Of a DNA stretch of 64,000 nucleotides, positions 32,550-42,032 are shown piece after piece. The first letter of the stretch is position 1. Each line of letters begins with the position of its first letter. The DNA is from Achromobacter agilis. GTDB lineage: Bacteria > Pseudomonadota > Gammaproteobacteria > Burkholderiales > Burkholderiaceae_B. The notes beneath the pieces are model-generated. The model saw only the letters and a list, made by a program, of their open reading frames with translations. It made no database searches and was not told the DNA's origin. The stretch is from NCBI RefSeq assembly GCF_900496965.1, contig NZ_UFQB01000024.1, positions 48,197 through 112,196 of the forward strand. The letters are read 5' to 3'. The position numbers and the translations under genes were made by a program.

Positions 32550-33248
32550 TCAGGCGTAGCGGGGCGTGCCCGCGGCATCCACCACGATGCGGCGAGGCGC
32601 TGCCGGAAACTGCAGCGGCGCCCCGGTGGCCGAGCGCAGGAAAGCTTCGTCGATGCCGGAATGCATGGCGTGGACGCTCAGGCCTTGCGGCGTCACGTCG
32701 ATCACCGCCAGGTCGGTATAGATGCGCGTCACCACGCCCTTGCCCGTCAGCGGATAGGTGCATTGCCTCAGCAATTTCGGCGTACCGTCGCGGCCGCGAT
32801 GCTCCATCGTGACCAGCACTTGCCGGGCGCCCACGGCCAGGTCCATCGCGCCGCCCACGGCGGGAATGGCGTCGCCCGCATCGGTCTTCCAGTTGGCCAG
32901 GTCGCCTCGTTCCGACACCTGAAACGCCCCCAGCACGGCGTAGTCGAGATGGCCGCCGCGCATCATGGCGAAGGAGATGGTGTGCTCGGTGATCGACGCG
33001 CCTTCCCGCAGCGTGATCGGCTGGCGGCTGGCGTTGATCAGGTCTGTATCCACCGCCTCGCCGCTGGCAGCGGGCCCCATGCCCAGGATGCCGTTTTCGC
33101 TGTGCAGGAGAATGTCCTTGTCGGGCGGGAGGTAGTCGCCCACCAGGGTCGGCATGCCGATGCCCAGGTTGACGATGGATCCGTCCGGAATATCGCTGGC
33201 CAGCAGCTGCGCGATCTGCTGCCGGGTCAAGCCGATGGTTTCTTGCAT
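32550..33248 (-). CDS. pcaJ: 3-oxoacid (3-oxoadipate) CoA-transferase subunit B
   Basis: A 232-aa beta subunit of a family I CoA-transferase. The catalytic glutamate is Glu51 in LHSENGILGMGP, and GSIVNLGIGMPTLVGDYLPP precedes it. It lies 1 bp after subunit A. Neighbouring pcaD favours 3-oxoadipate:succinyl-CoA transferase; a general 3-oxoacid (ScoAB-like) enzyme is the alternative. Confidence 0.88.
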   Translation of the reverse strand: MQETIGLTRQQIAQLLASDIPDGSIVNLGIGMPTLVGDYLPPDKDILLHSENGILGMGPAASGEAVDTDLINASRQPITLREGASITEHTISFAMMRGGHLDYAVLGAFQVSERGDLANWKTDAGDAIPAVGGAMDLAVGARQVLVTMEHRGRDGTPKLLRQCTYPLTGKGVVTRIYTDLAVIDVTPQGLSVHAMHSGIDEAFLRSATGAPLQFPAAPRRIVVDAAGTPRYA

Positions 33249-33249
33249 G

Positions 33250-33915
33250 TCAGGCCTCCACCCGCACGACGGACTTCACGAAGATGCCCGGCGTCATGAC
33301 CTGCTCGGGCACGAAAGCGCCCAGCGGCACCACCTCATCGACCTGCGCGATGGCGTGGGCTGCGGCCATGCACATCACCGGGTTGAAATTGCGCGCGGCG
33401 TGCCGGTACATGAGGTTGCCCCAGCGGTCGCCCAGATGCGCGCGGATCAGTGCGTAATCCCCCCGCAGCGGTTGTTCCAGCACATAGCCCACGCCGTCGA
33501 TCACTTCCTGGCGACGGCCTTCGGCCAGTTCGGTGCCGTAGCCGGTGGGCGTATAGAACGGCCCCAATCCCGCGCCCGCGGCGCGCAGGCGTTCGGCCAG
33601 CGTGCCCTGCGGCACGCATTCCAGTTCGACCTCGCCCGCGCGGTAGGCGCGCGCGAACGCCTCGGAGTTGGGAGGACGCGGATGAGAGCAGATGATCTTG
33701 CGCACTTGCTTGCGGATCAGCAGCGCGGCGATACCGCGTTCGAACGTGCCCGCGTTGTTCGAGATGATGGTGAGGTCGCGCCGCCCCAGCTCCGCCAGGC
33801 AGTGCAGCAGTTCGTAGGGCACGCCCGCCTCGCCGAAGCCGCCCACCAGCACCGACGCGCCATCGGGAATCACCGCCACGACCTCGGCCATGGATGCTTG
33901 AATCTTGTCGATCAC
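33250..33915 (-). CDS. pcaI: 3-oxoacid (3-oxoadipate) CoA-transferase subunit A
   Basis: A 221-aa alpha subunit of a family I CoA-transferase (VLVGGFGEAGVPYELLHCL, PQGTLAERLRAAGAGLGPFY). The start is GTG with GGAGCAATAA upstream, immediately after the stop of the preceding Bug gene. It forms a heteromer with subunit B. The order Bug-A-B-Bug suggests one transcript. Confidence 0.88.
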   Translation of the reverse strand: MIDKIQASMAEVVAVIPDGASVLVGGFGEAGVPYELLHCLAELGRRDLTIISNNAGTFERGIAALLIRKQVRKIICSHPRPPNSEAFARAYRAGEVELECVPQGTLAERLRAAGAGLGPFYTPTGYGTELAEGRRQEVIDGVGYVLEQPLRGDYALIRAHLGDRWGNLMYRHAARNFNPVMCMAAAHAIAQVDEVVPLGAFVPEQVMTPGIFVKSVVRVEA

Positions 33916-34884
33916 TTATTGCTCCTGCACCAATCCGGCCGTGTCCACGATCTGCTTCCAGCGGGCGCGTTCCTGGTCGATGAATACCGAGAATTCCGCG
34001 GGCGTGTTGCCTCCCGCCTGCCCGCCCATGGCTTTGAAGCGGCCGCTGATGTCAGGGCTGCGCACGACGTCGCGCGTGGCGACGTAGAGCTTGTCGATGA
34101 CGGCCTCTGGCGTGCCGGCCGGCGCGACCAGGCCGAACCAGGCGGTGACCACCATGTCCTTTACGCCGGCCTCGGCCATCGTCGGCACGTCCGGCAGTTC
34201 CGCCAACCTCCTGTCGCTGGTGACGGCCAGCGCGCGCAGCTTGCCTGCCTGGATGTAGGGCATCGAACTGGGCAGGTTGTCGATCATGAAGGTGAACTGC
34301 CTGCCCAGCAGCGCCGCCACCGCGGGCCCCGCACCCTTGTAGGGAATGTGCGTGCCGGCGATGTCCGCGCGTTGCTTGAAGAGCTCGGCCGACAGGTGCG
34401 GCGACTGGCCCGCGCCGGAACTGCCGAAGGACACCTTGGACGGATCCCGCTGCGCCTCGGCCCGCAGGTCCGCCACCGTGCGCGCGGGCGAGGCTTCGTT
34501 CACCACCAACACGTTGGGCACCGAGATCACCAGCGTGACCGGCGCGAAGTCGGTCGGCTTGTAGGGCAGTGTTTTGTACAGGGCGTAGTTGATGGCGTTG
34601 GGGCCGATGTTGCCCATCAGCAGGGTATAGCCGTCGGGCTTGGCGCGCGCCAGCGCCTGCGCGCCGATGATCCCGGCCGCGCCCGCGCGGTTCTCCACAA
34701 TGACCTGCTGGCCCAGCTTGGCGCTCAGTTTGTCCGCGATCAATCGCGCGGAGATATCGGTGGTGCCGCCTGGCGCAGCCGGGATGATGAGCGTGATGGG
34801 CCGTTCAGGCCAGGCGGCGTGGGTCGGGCTTGCGATGGCGGCGGCCATCGCGCCGGCAGCCAGCCAGCGATGCGCGTGCAACAT
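33916..34884 (-). CDS. Bug-family tripartite tricarboxylate receptor
   Basis: A 322-aa receptor with signal peptide MLHAHRWLAAGAMAAAIASP ending near THAAW. Blocks: ITLIIPAAPGGTTDISARLI, GYTLLMGNIGPNAINYALYK, HIPYKGAGPAVAALLGRQFT. It is the first gene of the probable four-gene operon Bug-pcaI-pcaJ-Bug. The 140-bp gap upstream (34885-35024) probably holds the promoter; no clear box was identified. Confidence 0.93.
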   Translation of the reverse strand: MLHAHRWLAAGAMAAAIASPTHAAWPERPITLIIPAAPGGTTDISARLIADKLSAKLGQQVIVENRAGAAGIIGAQALARAKPDGYTLLMGNIGPNAINYALYKTLPYKPTDFAPVTLVISVPNVLVVNEASPARTVADLRAEAQRDPSKVSFGSSGAGQSPHLSAELFKQRADIAGTHIPYKGAGPAVAALLGRQFTFMIDNLPSSMPYIQAGKLRALAVTSDRRLAELPDVPTMAEAGVKDMVVTAWFGLVAPAGTPEAVIDKLYVATRDVVRSPDISGRFKAMGGQAGGNTPAEFSVFIDQERARWKQIVDTAGLVQEQ

Positions 34885-35024
34885 GCTTGTCTCCCAATGC
34901 GATCATTGTTCGATCAACTTGTGGCACAGAGTGTGGGCGCCGCGCAGGCAAATGACCATTCTCCAATCTGGAGGAGAGGCTTCGCCTGAGCTTAACGCCG
35001 CGCCCGCCGGCGGAAGGTCCGCGG

Positions 35025-35927
35025 TTACGCGCCGGCCCGTTCCCAGCGCCGCTGGATAGCCTTGGCCGCGACCACGCCATCGGCCATGGACGTCACCACG
35101 CAGGGATGCATGCGGTTGGCCACCTCGCCCACGGCGTAGATGTCCGGCACGCTGGTTTCGGCGGTGGCGAAATCGGTGCGGATGTAGCCGCGCTCATCGC
35201 GCGCCAGTTGCAGGCTGTCGGCAAAGCCGGCCTGGGGTTCCCAGCCGTAGAAGACCAGGATCAGGTCGTACTGGCGGCCGTCGACGCTGCGGGCGGCGGG
35301 ATCGACCTTGTACGGCCCGATGTGCACGCCGTCGCGGCCGGCGCGCGTTACCCATTGCTGCTGGGCGCGGACGCTGCGGGCATAGAGGTGTACGGCGCGG
35401 GCGCCGCGGTTGCGCACGTAGACGTAATTCTCGAAAGCGTTGTCGCCCCCGCCCAGCACCGCCACGGACAGGCCCGAATAGTCCTGCGCCACGATGGGCG
35501 AACCGGGTCCGATCAGCACGCCGGGCCACGACGAGCCCGGCGGATGATCGGGCAGGCCCTTGGCCCGCACGCCGGAGGCGATGACCAGGGTGCGCGCCCG
35601 CGCCAGCGTCTCGGCGCCATCCGGACCCGCCAGCGTGGCCTCGATGCCGCCCTTGCAGGGCCGGACCCTGGTGACGCGGGTTTCCAGGCGCAGCGGCACG
35701 CCGGCCGCGCGGACGCTCTCGTCGATGTTGGCGGCCACTTGCTGGCCCGTGACACCCGGCAGCACGGCGATCCAATCGTCGGCGAACGGATTGTCGTTGC
35801 CCAGCCCTCCCAGCCGGGCGCTGGCTTCGACCAAAAGCGGGGACAGGCCCAGCCTGGCCAGCCACAGGGCGCAGGAGGCGCCAGCCGGGCCGCCGCCTAC
35901 AATGACCGAATCGTGCATCTGTTGCAT
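35025..35927 (-). CDS. NAD(P)/FAD-dependent oxidoreductase, thioredoxin-reductase fold
   Basis: A 300-aa flavoprotein with the FAD-binding SVIVGGGPAGASCALWLARL (about residues 7-26), an NAD(P)-binding SVAVLGGGDNAFENYVYVRN in the middle, and the C-terminal DIYAVGEVANRMHPCVVTSM. There is no CxxC redox motif, so it is not a thioredoxin reductase; ferredoxin/flavodoxin-NADP reductase-like function is possible. AGGGGTGAA precedes the ATG. Its physiological partner is not evident. Confidence 0.8.
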   Translation of the reverse strand: MQQMHDSVIVGGGPAGASCALWLARLGLSPLLVEASARLGGLGNDNPFADDWIAVLPGVTGQQVAANIDESVRAAGVPLRLETRVTRVRPCKGGIEATLAGPDGAETLARARTLVIASGVRAKGLPDHPPGSSWPGVLIGPGSPIVAQDYSGLSVAVLGGGDNAFENYVYVRNRGARAVHLYARSVRAQQQWVTRAGRDGVHIGPYKVDPAARSVDGRQYDLILVFYGWEPQAGFADSLQLARDERGYIRTDFATAETSVPDIYAVGEVANRMHPCVVTSMADGVVAAKAIQRRWERAGA

Positions 35928-36051
35928 TTCACCCCTTATTGACTGCGCCGGCGCCTCGCGGACGCCCGGACATGGCCGGATTGTAGCCAGCGGGCCGCCT
36001 CCTTCCCGCGTCCGCCTTACAATTCCCGCCTACCCCACCCAGGTTTTCATC

Positions 36052-36411
36052 ATGCCTACACGCCGCATCATCCTTTCCGGGCTCGCGCTTGACGCCCGCA
36101 TCGGCATCCTCGAGCACGAGCGCCGCGCCACCCAGCCCCTGCATGTCGACGCCGACTTCGACGTGGACATCCAGCGCTCGGTCGACGACCACGACATCCA
36201 CAGCGTGCTGGACTACCGCCGCCTGCGCGAAGCCATCGTGGAAGAATGCACGCAGGCCCACGTGAACCTGATCGAAACCCTGTCCGAGCAAGTTGCCGCG
36301 CGCCTGCTCGCCGACTTCCAGGAAATCCGCGCGCTGCGCCTGCGCATCAGCAAGCCCATGGCCTTTTCGGACTGTGCGGCGGTAGGCGTGGAAATCCAGA
36401 TCACGCGTTGA
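36052..36411 (+). CDS. folB: Dihydroneopterin aldolase
   Basis: A 119-aa folate-pathway enzyme converting 7,8-dihydroneopterin to 6-hydroxymethyl-dihydropterin and glycolaldehyde. [20 protein letters not shown] contains the conserved glutamate, and [10 protein letters not shown] the catalytic lysine. The start [11 protein letters not shown] gives normal family length; the longer frame to 35560 is rejected because it overlaps the oxidoreductase gene. Two bases separate it from ttcA. Confidence 0.93.
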   Translation: MPTRRIILSGLALDARIGILEHERRATQPLHVDADFDVDIQRSVDDHDIHSVLDYRRLREAIVEECTQAHVNLIETLSEQVAARLLADFQEIRALRLRISKPMAFSDCAAVGVEIQITR

Positions 36412-36413
36412 CC

Positions 36414-37379
36414 ATGAACGATATTGCATCCCCCGGCATCCTCACCGGCGCCGACGAGAAAAAGGCTCGCCACGAAGGCAACAAGCTGACCAAGCGGCTT
36501 GCCCGCGAAACCACGCGCGCCCTGTCCGACTACAACATGATCGAGGCCGGCGACCGCGTCATGGTGTGCCTGTCGGGCGGCAAGGACTCCTACGCACTGC
36601 TGGACATCCTGCTGCAGCTGCAAAAGCGCGCGCCTTTCCCGTTCGAGCTCATCGCGGTCAACCTGGACCAGAAGCAGCCGGGCTTCCCGGCCGACATCCT
36701 GCCGCGCTACCTGACCGAACTGGGCGTGCGCTTCCACATCGAAACGCAGGACACCTATTCGATCGTCACGCGCGTGCTCGAGGAAGGCAAGACCATGTGC
36801 TCGCTCTGTTCGCGCCTGCGCCGGGGCATCCTGTACCGCGTGGCATCCGAGCTGGGCGCCACCAAGATCGCGCTGGGCCATCACCGCGACGACATCCTGG
36901 GCACCTTCTTCCTGAACCTGTTCTACGGCGGCAAGGCCAAGGGCATGCCGCCCAAGCTGGTGTCCGATGACGGCCGCCATACGGTGATCCGCCCCCTGGC
37001 CTACGTACCGGAAACCGACCTGATCGCCTATGCGGAACTCAAGCGGTTCCCCATCATTCCGTGCAATCTCTGCGGCTCGCAGGAAAACCTGAAGCGCAAG
37101 GAAGTCGGCCGGATGATCAAGGAATGGGACAGGCAGCACCCGGGCCGCTCGTGGAACGTGTTCAACGCGCTTTCACGCGTCGTGCCTTCGCACCTGATGG
37201 ACCGGGATCTGTTCGATTTCGCGGGCCTGAAGCCCACCGGTGTGCCCGACACCAACGGCGACACGGCGTTCGATGCCGTGGACCCGGAAGAGGACGGCGC
37301 CGAAGCCTGCGGCGATACGCCCCAGGCCGAGGAGCCGGGCGCCATCATCGAGAAGAAGGTGGTGTTCTCTCGGGGGTGA
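36414..37379 (+). CDS. ttcA: tRNA 2-thiocytidine biosynthesis protein
   Basis: TtcA makes 2-thiocytidine at position 32 of some tRNAs using an iron-sulfur cluster. The 321-aa protein has the PP-loop [14 protein letters not shown] (about residues 44-57), the cluster motif [16 protein letters not shown], and [19 protein letters not shown]. It ends in an acidic low-complexity tail ([20 protein letters not shown]) slightly longer than in E. coli. The start is 3 bp past the folB stop, so the genes are probably co-transcribed. Confidence 0.96.
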   Translation: MNDIASPGILTGADEKKARHEGNKLTKRLARETTRALSDYNMIEAGDRVMVCLSGGKDSYALLDILLQLQKRAPFPFELIAVNLDQKQPGFPADILPRYLTELGVRFHIETQDTYSIVTRVLEEGKTMCSLCSRLRRGILYRVASELGATKIALGHHRDDILGTFFLNLFYGGKAKGMPPKLVSDDGRHTVIRPLAYVPETDLIAYAELKRFPIIPCNLCGSQENLKRKEVGRMIKEWDRQHPGRSWNVFNALSRVVPSHLMDRDLFDFAGLKPTGVPDTNGDTAFDAVDPEEDGAEACGDTPQAEEPGAIIEKKVVFSRG

Positions 37380-37386
37380 GACTTCC

Positions 37387-37532
37387 GTGTCTGACACCCT
37401 GGCGCGATGCTGCTGCGGTCCATACGGGTGGCCAGAGGGTGTCAGACACCCGATGCGAGGGCTTCGTGCATAGGCAGGTCGTCTCACCAGGGCGTCAGAC
37501 ACTGGCCTCACCGTCGAGTACCTGACACTGGC
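37387..37532. repeat. Cluster of short TGTCTGACAC-type palindromes
   Basis: Four related motifs lie in the 168-bp gap between ttcA and the dehydrogenase: GTGTCTGACACC (37387-37398), GGGTGTCAGACACCC (37437-37451, a perfect palindrome apart from its centre), CGTCAGACACT (37493-37503) and CCTGACACTGG (37521-37531). Spacing is about 30-55 bp. They could be protein-binding sites or members of a dispersed repeat family. The two genes converge here. Confidence 0.6.
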
Positions 37533-37547
37533 GCCCGCCGGGTATTG

Positions 37548-38504
37548 CTACCCGTTCAGCACACGTATCGGCTTGCCTGCGTGCCACGCCTGCACGGCTT
37601 CGAGCGCGTTCTGGTAGAACGCCTCGAAATTCTCGCGGCTGACATAGCCCAGGTGGGGAGTCAGGATCACGTTGTCGAGGTCCCGCACGGAATCCGTGGG
37701 CGACAAGGGTTCTTCGGGATAGACGTCCAGCCCCGCTCCCGCGATACGGAACTTCACCAGCGCGTCCATCAGCGCCTCCTGGTCCACCAGTCCGGCGCGC
37801 GAGGTATTGACCAGATAGGCGGTCGGCTTCATTGCGGCCAGCGCGGCGGCGTCGACCACGTGGCGGCTGCGTTCGGAAAGAATCAGGTGCAGGCTGATGA
37901 CGTCGGACGTAGCGAAGAGCTCGTGCTTGTCCACCCGCTTCACGCCGGCGGCCTCGGCGCGCTCGTCGGTCAGGTTGGGGCTCCAGGCCACCACATCCAT
38001 GCCGAAGGCCAGGCCCACTTTCGCCACCGCCGTGCCCAGCTTGCCCAGGCCGAGCACGCCCAGGCGCTTGCCTGCCAGGGGCTCCGGCATGGCCGTCTGC
38101 CACATGCCGCGGCGCATGGCGGCATCTTCGGCAGGCAGGTGCTTGAAGAGGCCCAGGATGTGCGCCCAGGCCAGTTCCGCCGTCGCGGTGTTGGCGTCGG
38201 CGCTGCCGGGCGCGCCGCAGACGATGATGCCCTGCTCGGCGCAGGCCTGCAAGTCGATGGCGTTGTTGCGCATGCCGGTCGTGATCAGCAGGCGCAGCTT
38301 GGGCAGCGCGCGGATGCGCTGCGCGGGGAACGGCGTGCGCTCGCGCATGGCCACGATCACGTCGAAACCGTCGAGCGCGGCCTCGACCTGTTCGGCCGGG
38401 ATGAAATTATTGAAGATCTGCACCTCGGCGTCACCGCCCAGCGAGGTCCAATCCGCATAGCGCCGGGCTACGTCGTGGTAATCGTCGAGTATTGCGATTT
38501 TCAA
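37548..38504 (-). CDS. D-2-hydroxyacid dehydrogenase family protein
   Basis: A 318-aa NAD-dependent dehydrogenase. The Rossmann motif is LGVLGLGKLGTAVAKVGLAF (about residue 147). The catalytic arginine is in VNTSRAGLVDQE and the histidine in ILTPHLGYVSREN. The start codon is TTG, with GGAGACAACAC upstream. The substrate cannot be told from sequence; relatives act on glycerate, lactate or phosphoglycerate. It stands alone, between dsbC and the palindrome cluster. Confidence 0.85.
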   Translation of the reverse strand: MKIAILDDYHDVARRYADWTSLGGDAEVQIFNNFIPAEQVEAALDGFDVIVAMRERTPFPAQRIRALPKLRLLITTGMRNNAIDLQACAEQGIIVCGAPGSADANTATAELAWAHILGLFKHLPAEDAAMRRGMWQTAMPEPLAGKRLGVLGLGKLGTAVAKVGLAFGMDVVAWSPNLTDERAEAAGVKRVDKHELFATSDVISLHLILSERSRHVVDAAALAAMKPTAYLVNTSRAGLVDQEALMDALVKFRIAGAGLDVYPEEPLSPTDSVRDLDNVILTPHLGYVSRENFEAFYQNALEAVQAWHAGKPIRVLNG

Positions 38505-38568
38505 GTGTTGTCTCCGGGTGGCGTGGCGCCTATGGCGCCAGCCTCCCGGCCGGCGCGCATGGCGCCGG

Positions 38569-39366
38569 TCAGTTCAAGCGGGCTTTGAGTTGCTCCAGGG
38601 GCAGCGCGCCGCTGGTGCGCGAGCCGTCTGCGAAAAACAGGGTGGGAGTGCCCCGCACCATCAGTTGCTGGCCCAAGGCCAGCAGCTTGTCTTCGGGCAC
38701 GTCGCAATTGGCGGTGGCGGGCTTCTTCCCACGCAACATCCAGTCGTCCCAGGCCGCGCCGGGATCCTTGGCACACCAGACATCGCGCACCTTCACCTTG
38801 GAATCGGGTGACAGAATGGGATAGAGGAAGGTGTAGACGGTCAGGTTGTCCACTTCTTCCAGCGTCTTGCGCAACTGCTTGCAGTAGCCGCAATTGGGGT
38901 CTTCGAAAATCGCCACCTTGCGCGAACCGTCGCCCTTGACCTGCTTGATGGCCAGGTCCAGCGGCAGCTGGTCGAACGTCACGGCGCTGAGCCGTTCCTG
39001 CGATTCCCGGGTGACGTCGCGGCGCGTCATGGCATCGATCAGCGGACCTTCCATGACCCAAGTGACTTTTTCATCCGTGTAGATCAGGTCCATACCCAGC
39101 TGCACTTCGAACAGGCCATAGGGCGTGCGGCGCACGGCCGTAACGTCCATGCCCGAGAAACGCTGCCTGAACCGGTCCTTGACGGCATCCGCCACAGGAT
39201 CGGCCGGCGCCACCTGGGTCGTCGAATAGCGCTTGTCGCCCTTGGCGGGCTGCTCCGGCGTTTGCGTGGAGACGGACTTGCCGTCCTGCGCCATTGCGCC
39301 CGTGGACACGCCCAGCCCCGCGGCCAGGAAACCAGCCGCCAGGACGGCGGATATGCGGAAATTCAT
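38569..39366 (-). CDS. dsbC: Periplasmic thiol:disulfide isomerase DsbC
   Basis: A 265-aa periplasmic disulfide isomerase with a signal peptide (MNFRISAVLAAGFLAAGLGV, cleaved near AMAQ). After a 50-residue linker come the dimerisation domain (FSGMDVTAVRRTPYGLFEVQ) and the thioredoxin domain with CGYCKQL near residue 160. RGTPTLFFADG carries the cis-proline. AGGAGTACTG precedes the ATG. It is located downstream of the ubiH-like gene. Confidence 0.93.
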   Translation of the reverse strand: MNFRISAVLAAGFLAAGLGVSTGAMAQDGKSVSTQTPEQPAKGDKRYSTTQVAPADPVADAVKDRFRQRFSGMDVTAVRRTPYGLFEVQLGMDLIYTDEKVTWVMEGPLIDAMTRRDVTRESQERLSAVTFDQLPLDLAIKQVKGDGSRKVAIFEDPNCGYCKQLRKTLEEVDNLTVYTFLYPILSPDSKVKVRDVWCAKDPGAAWDDWMLRGKKPATANCDVPEDKLLALGQQLMVRGTPTLFFADGSRTSGALPLEQLKARLN

Positions 39367-39531
39367 CAGTACTCCTGTACTTGTCTATCGTGTTCTACCG
39401 GGGAAGCGTAACCGATCCCCCCAAGGGCCGGCCCGGCGGAACCGTCTTAAAGTCAGACGTCCGCCCGCGTCCAAGGTTCCACCCCGCTACGGCGGCCGGG
39501 CGCCCGGCTGGAAGGCGCCCGCTTCCTGGCG

Positions 39532-40701
39532 CTAGTTGGTGGAGGCGCCGGCGATCAAGCGGCGCTTGATGAGCGGCGCGCGCTCCACCCAGTGCATGCC
39601 GGCGTTGCGCAGCCAGACCAGCGGCGTCGCTCGGGAGGCGAACAGCTTGTGCAGGCCGTCGGTCGCCAGGCGCATGGCCAGCACCGGCTCAGCCCGCGCG
39701 CGCTGGTAGCGGTGCAGGACCCGCAGGTCGCCCGCTGCACGGTAAGGCTCGCGTCCGGCGACCGTGCGCGCCAGGGCCTCGACGTCGCCCAGGCCCAGGT
39801 TCAGGCCCTGGCCCGCCAGCGGGTGCAGGCGGTGCGCCGCATCGCCGGCCAGCGCGATGCCCGGCGCCACCATCTGGGCGCGCTCCAGCGTCAGCGGGAA
39901 GCCGTGGAGCTTGCTGCGGACCGTCAGCGTCCCCAGGCGGCCTTCGGCGGCGTCGGCCAGCAGGGCTTCCAGGCGCGCGGCCTGTTCGGCGGGCGGCAGG
40001 GCCAGCAAAGCCTGGGCGCGCTCGCTGCGCATGGACCAGACCATGGAGACTTGCGGACCGCCGGCGGTGTCGGGCAAAGGCAGCAGGGCCAGCACGCCAT
40101 CGTCGCGGAACCATTGGAAGGCGGTGCCCTGGTGCGGACGCTCCGCGTTCAGGTGCACCACCAGGCCCGTATCGTCGTAGGACTGGGACTCGTGCTTCAG
40201 GCCAGCCGCGGTGCGCAGCGGCGAAGCCGCGCCGTCGGCGCCCACGAACAGTTCCGCCTGGATGCGGGCGCCGCTTTCCGTGTCGACGGCGCCGTTGTGG
40301 TATCCCGTGCAGCGGTCTTCCAGCCAGGGAATCCCGAACATGCGCACGGCCTGGATCAGCACGCGCTCGATTTCGCCAGACTCGACGATCCAGGCCAGCT
40401 GCGGCAGCGCCGCCTGCCAGGCATTGAGATTCACCTGCCCGTCGGCATCGCCGTGGATCTCCATCGCGCTGACCGGCATCAGCCGGGCAGCGGGCATGGC
40501 GTCCCAGACGCCCAAATCGGCCAGGAAGCGCTGGCTGGCGGGCGAAATGGCGTAGACGCGCGGATGGTAGCGGTCGGGATCGGCCGCCGGCACATGGGCG
40601 CGCGGCGCCAGCACGGCGACGCGCTGGCCGCGGCGGGCCAGCGCCAGGGCGGTGGACAGGCCGACGATGCCGGCCCCGCAAACGACGATCTGATGGCTCA
40701 T
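39532..40701 (-). CDS. UbiH/UbiF-family FAD monooxygenase
   Basis: A 389-aa flavin monooxygenase, probably a ubiquinone-ring hydroxylase. It has FAD-binding IVVCGAGIVGLSTALALARR at the N-terminus and the second motif GIALAGDAAHRLHPLAGQGL, with LNLGLGDVEALA following. The ATG at 40701 overlaps the mltA stop as ATGA, which fixes the start; the frame to 41295 is a shadow of mltA. Which hydroxylation step (C5, C6 or C1) it performs cannot be decided here. Confidence 0.87.
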   Translation of the reverse strand: MSHQIVVCGAGIVGLSTALALARRGQRVAVLAPRAHVPAADPDRYHPRVYAISPASQRFLADLGVWDAMPAARLMPVSAMEIHGDADGQVNLNAWQAALPQLAWIVESGEIERVLIQAVRMFGIPWLEDRCTGYHNGAVDTESGARIQAELFVGADGAASPLRTAAGLKHESQSYDDTGLVVHLNAERPHQGTAFQWFRDDGVLALLPLPDTAGGPQVSMVWSMRSERAQALLALPPAEQAARLEALLADAAEGRLGTLTVRSKLHGFPLTLERAQMVAPGIALAGDAAHRLHPLAGQGLNLGLGDVEALARTVAGREPYRAAGDLRVLHRYQRARAEPVLAMRLATDGLHKLFASRATPLVWLRNAGMHWVERAPLIKRRLIAGASTN

Positions 40702-41996
40702 CTTGCTGTCGGCTCCCCGGCTTGCTTGGGCCACAGCACCCACATCTGGCCGCGTTGTTTCATGCGCCCCGCCTGCTGCCCGGCCTCGTCGCCGTAACCC
40801 CAGTAGAAGTCGGCGCGCGCCGCGCCGCGGATGGCCGTGCCCGTGTCCTGGGCAAACACCAGGCGCTGCAGGGGCCGGTCGGACGCCGGGTAGGTGGTGG
40901 CCAGGTAGACCGGCGTGCCCAAGGGCACGAAGGTTGCGTCGACCGCCACCGAGCGCATCGGCGCCAGCGGAATCGCGTATGCCCCCTTCGGCCCCTGTTC
41001 CGGGTCGACCACGGGCTCTTCGCGGAAGAACACGACGGCCGGATTGGCATTGAGCATTTCCGGCACGCGCTTGGGATTGCGCTGGGCCCAGGCCCGGATG
41101 TTCTGCATCGACGCCTGGTCCGCAGAAAGTTCGCCACGGTCGATCAGCCAGCGGCCGATGGATACGTAGGGCTGGCCGTTGTGGTCGGCGTAGGCCACAC
41201 GGATGGTCTTGCCGGTATCGGGACCGTCGGTGAGCTGCACCCGGCCCGAGCCCTGCACCTGCAGGAAGAAGTTGTCTACGGGATCGTCCACCCACACCAC
41301 CACGGGCGGGCGGCGTCCGGACGATTCGATGGCGGCGCGCGTGTCATAGGGCACCACACGCTTGCCCTCCAGCTTGCCGCGCACGCGCTTGCCCGCCAGG
41401 TCCGGATACACCGCCCCCAGATCGATGGTCAGCAGGTCGGCGGGCACCGCGTACAGCGGCCATTGGTAGTTGCCGCCCTGGCGGCGCGAACCGCGCACCA
41501 GGGGCTCGTAGTAGCCCGTGACCGTATTGCTCGCCGGCTTGCCGTCGGCCGCGTTCAGGCGCCAGGGCTGGAGGTAGGTTTGCAGGAAGCGGCGCACGCC
41601 CTCGCCATCGCCGGCGGTGGGCGCCCGGGCCGGATCCACGGCGGCCGCGCAGACGGGCTGCCAGGCCCGCGGCGTGGCGCGCGCGGGCGCGGCCAGATTG
41701 CCGGACGTCGGCCGCATCAGCCCGCGGCAATTGCGCAGGAAAAGCGGCCAGAACCGGGACAGGTCATCGCTGGTCCAGCCGGGCAGCTCGGCCCAGGTCC
41801 CGGGCTTGAACTTGCCCGCCAGCGCGCGCGGCGGGGTATCGGGCAGCGCCGTCAGCGGCGGCACCACCAGAGGGCCGCCGGCGGGAAGGCGGGCGCCGGG
41901 CGTTCCAGAGGGGCCGGACTCAGGCGGGATGTCGGAAGGTGTGGTGCATGCCGCCAGCAATACCGACAGCACGGACAGACTGAGAATGCGCTTCAT
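40698..41996 (-). CDS. mltA: Membrane-bound lytic murein transglycosylase A
   Basis: A 432-aa lipoprotein that cleaves peptidoglycan glycan strands. The start MKRILSLSVLSVLLAAC gives a lipobox (LLAAC) and a short signal; an ATG 12 codons upstream is less suitable. The MltA domain covers TVTGYYEPLVRGSRRQGGNY to VQGSGRVQLTDGPDTGKTIR. The C-terminal 3D domain FAQDTGTAIRGAARADFYWG contains the catalytic aspartate region. No clear Shine-Dalgarno is visible. It lies between apaG and the ubiH-like gene. Confidence 0.94.
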   Translation of the reverse strand: MKRILSLSVLSVLLAACTTPSDIPPESGPSGTPGARLPAGGPLVVPPLTALPDTPPRALAGKFKPGTWAELPGWTSDDLSRFWPLFLRNCRGLMRPTSGNLAAPARATPRAWQPVCAAAVDPARAPTAGDGEGVRRFLQTYLQPWRLNAADGKPASNTVTGYYEPLVRGSRRQGGNYQWPLYAVPADLLTIDLGAVYPDLAGKRVRGKLEGKRVVPYDTRAAIESSGRRPPVVVWVDDPVDNFFLQVQGSGRVQLTDGPDTGKTIRVAYADHNGQPYVSIGRWLIDRGELSADQASMQNIRAWAQRNPKRVPEMLNANPAVVFFREEPVVDPEQGPKGAYAIPLAPMRSVAVDATFVPLGTPVYLATTYPASDRPLQRLVFAQDTGTAIRGAARADFYWGYGDEAGQQAGRMKQRGQMWVLWPKQAGEPTAR

Positions 41997-42032
41997 GAAC
42001 AGTGGAAAAACGTACGACGGGGGCCGGGCCAT

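Noticed and set aside
39498..39520. GGGCGCC/GGCGCCC hairpin after the ubiH-like gene as a terminator
   Set aside because: Only 7 bp of stem, a 9-nt loop and no T-run; such pairings are common in GC-rich DNA.
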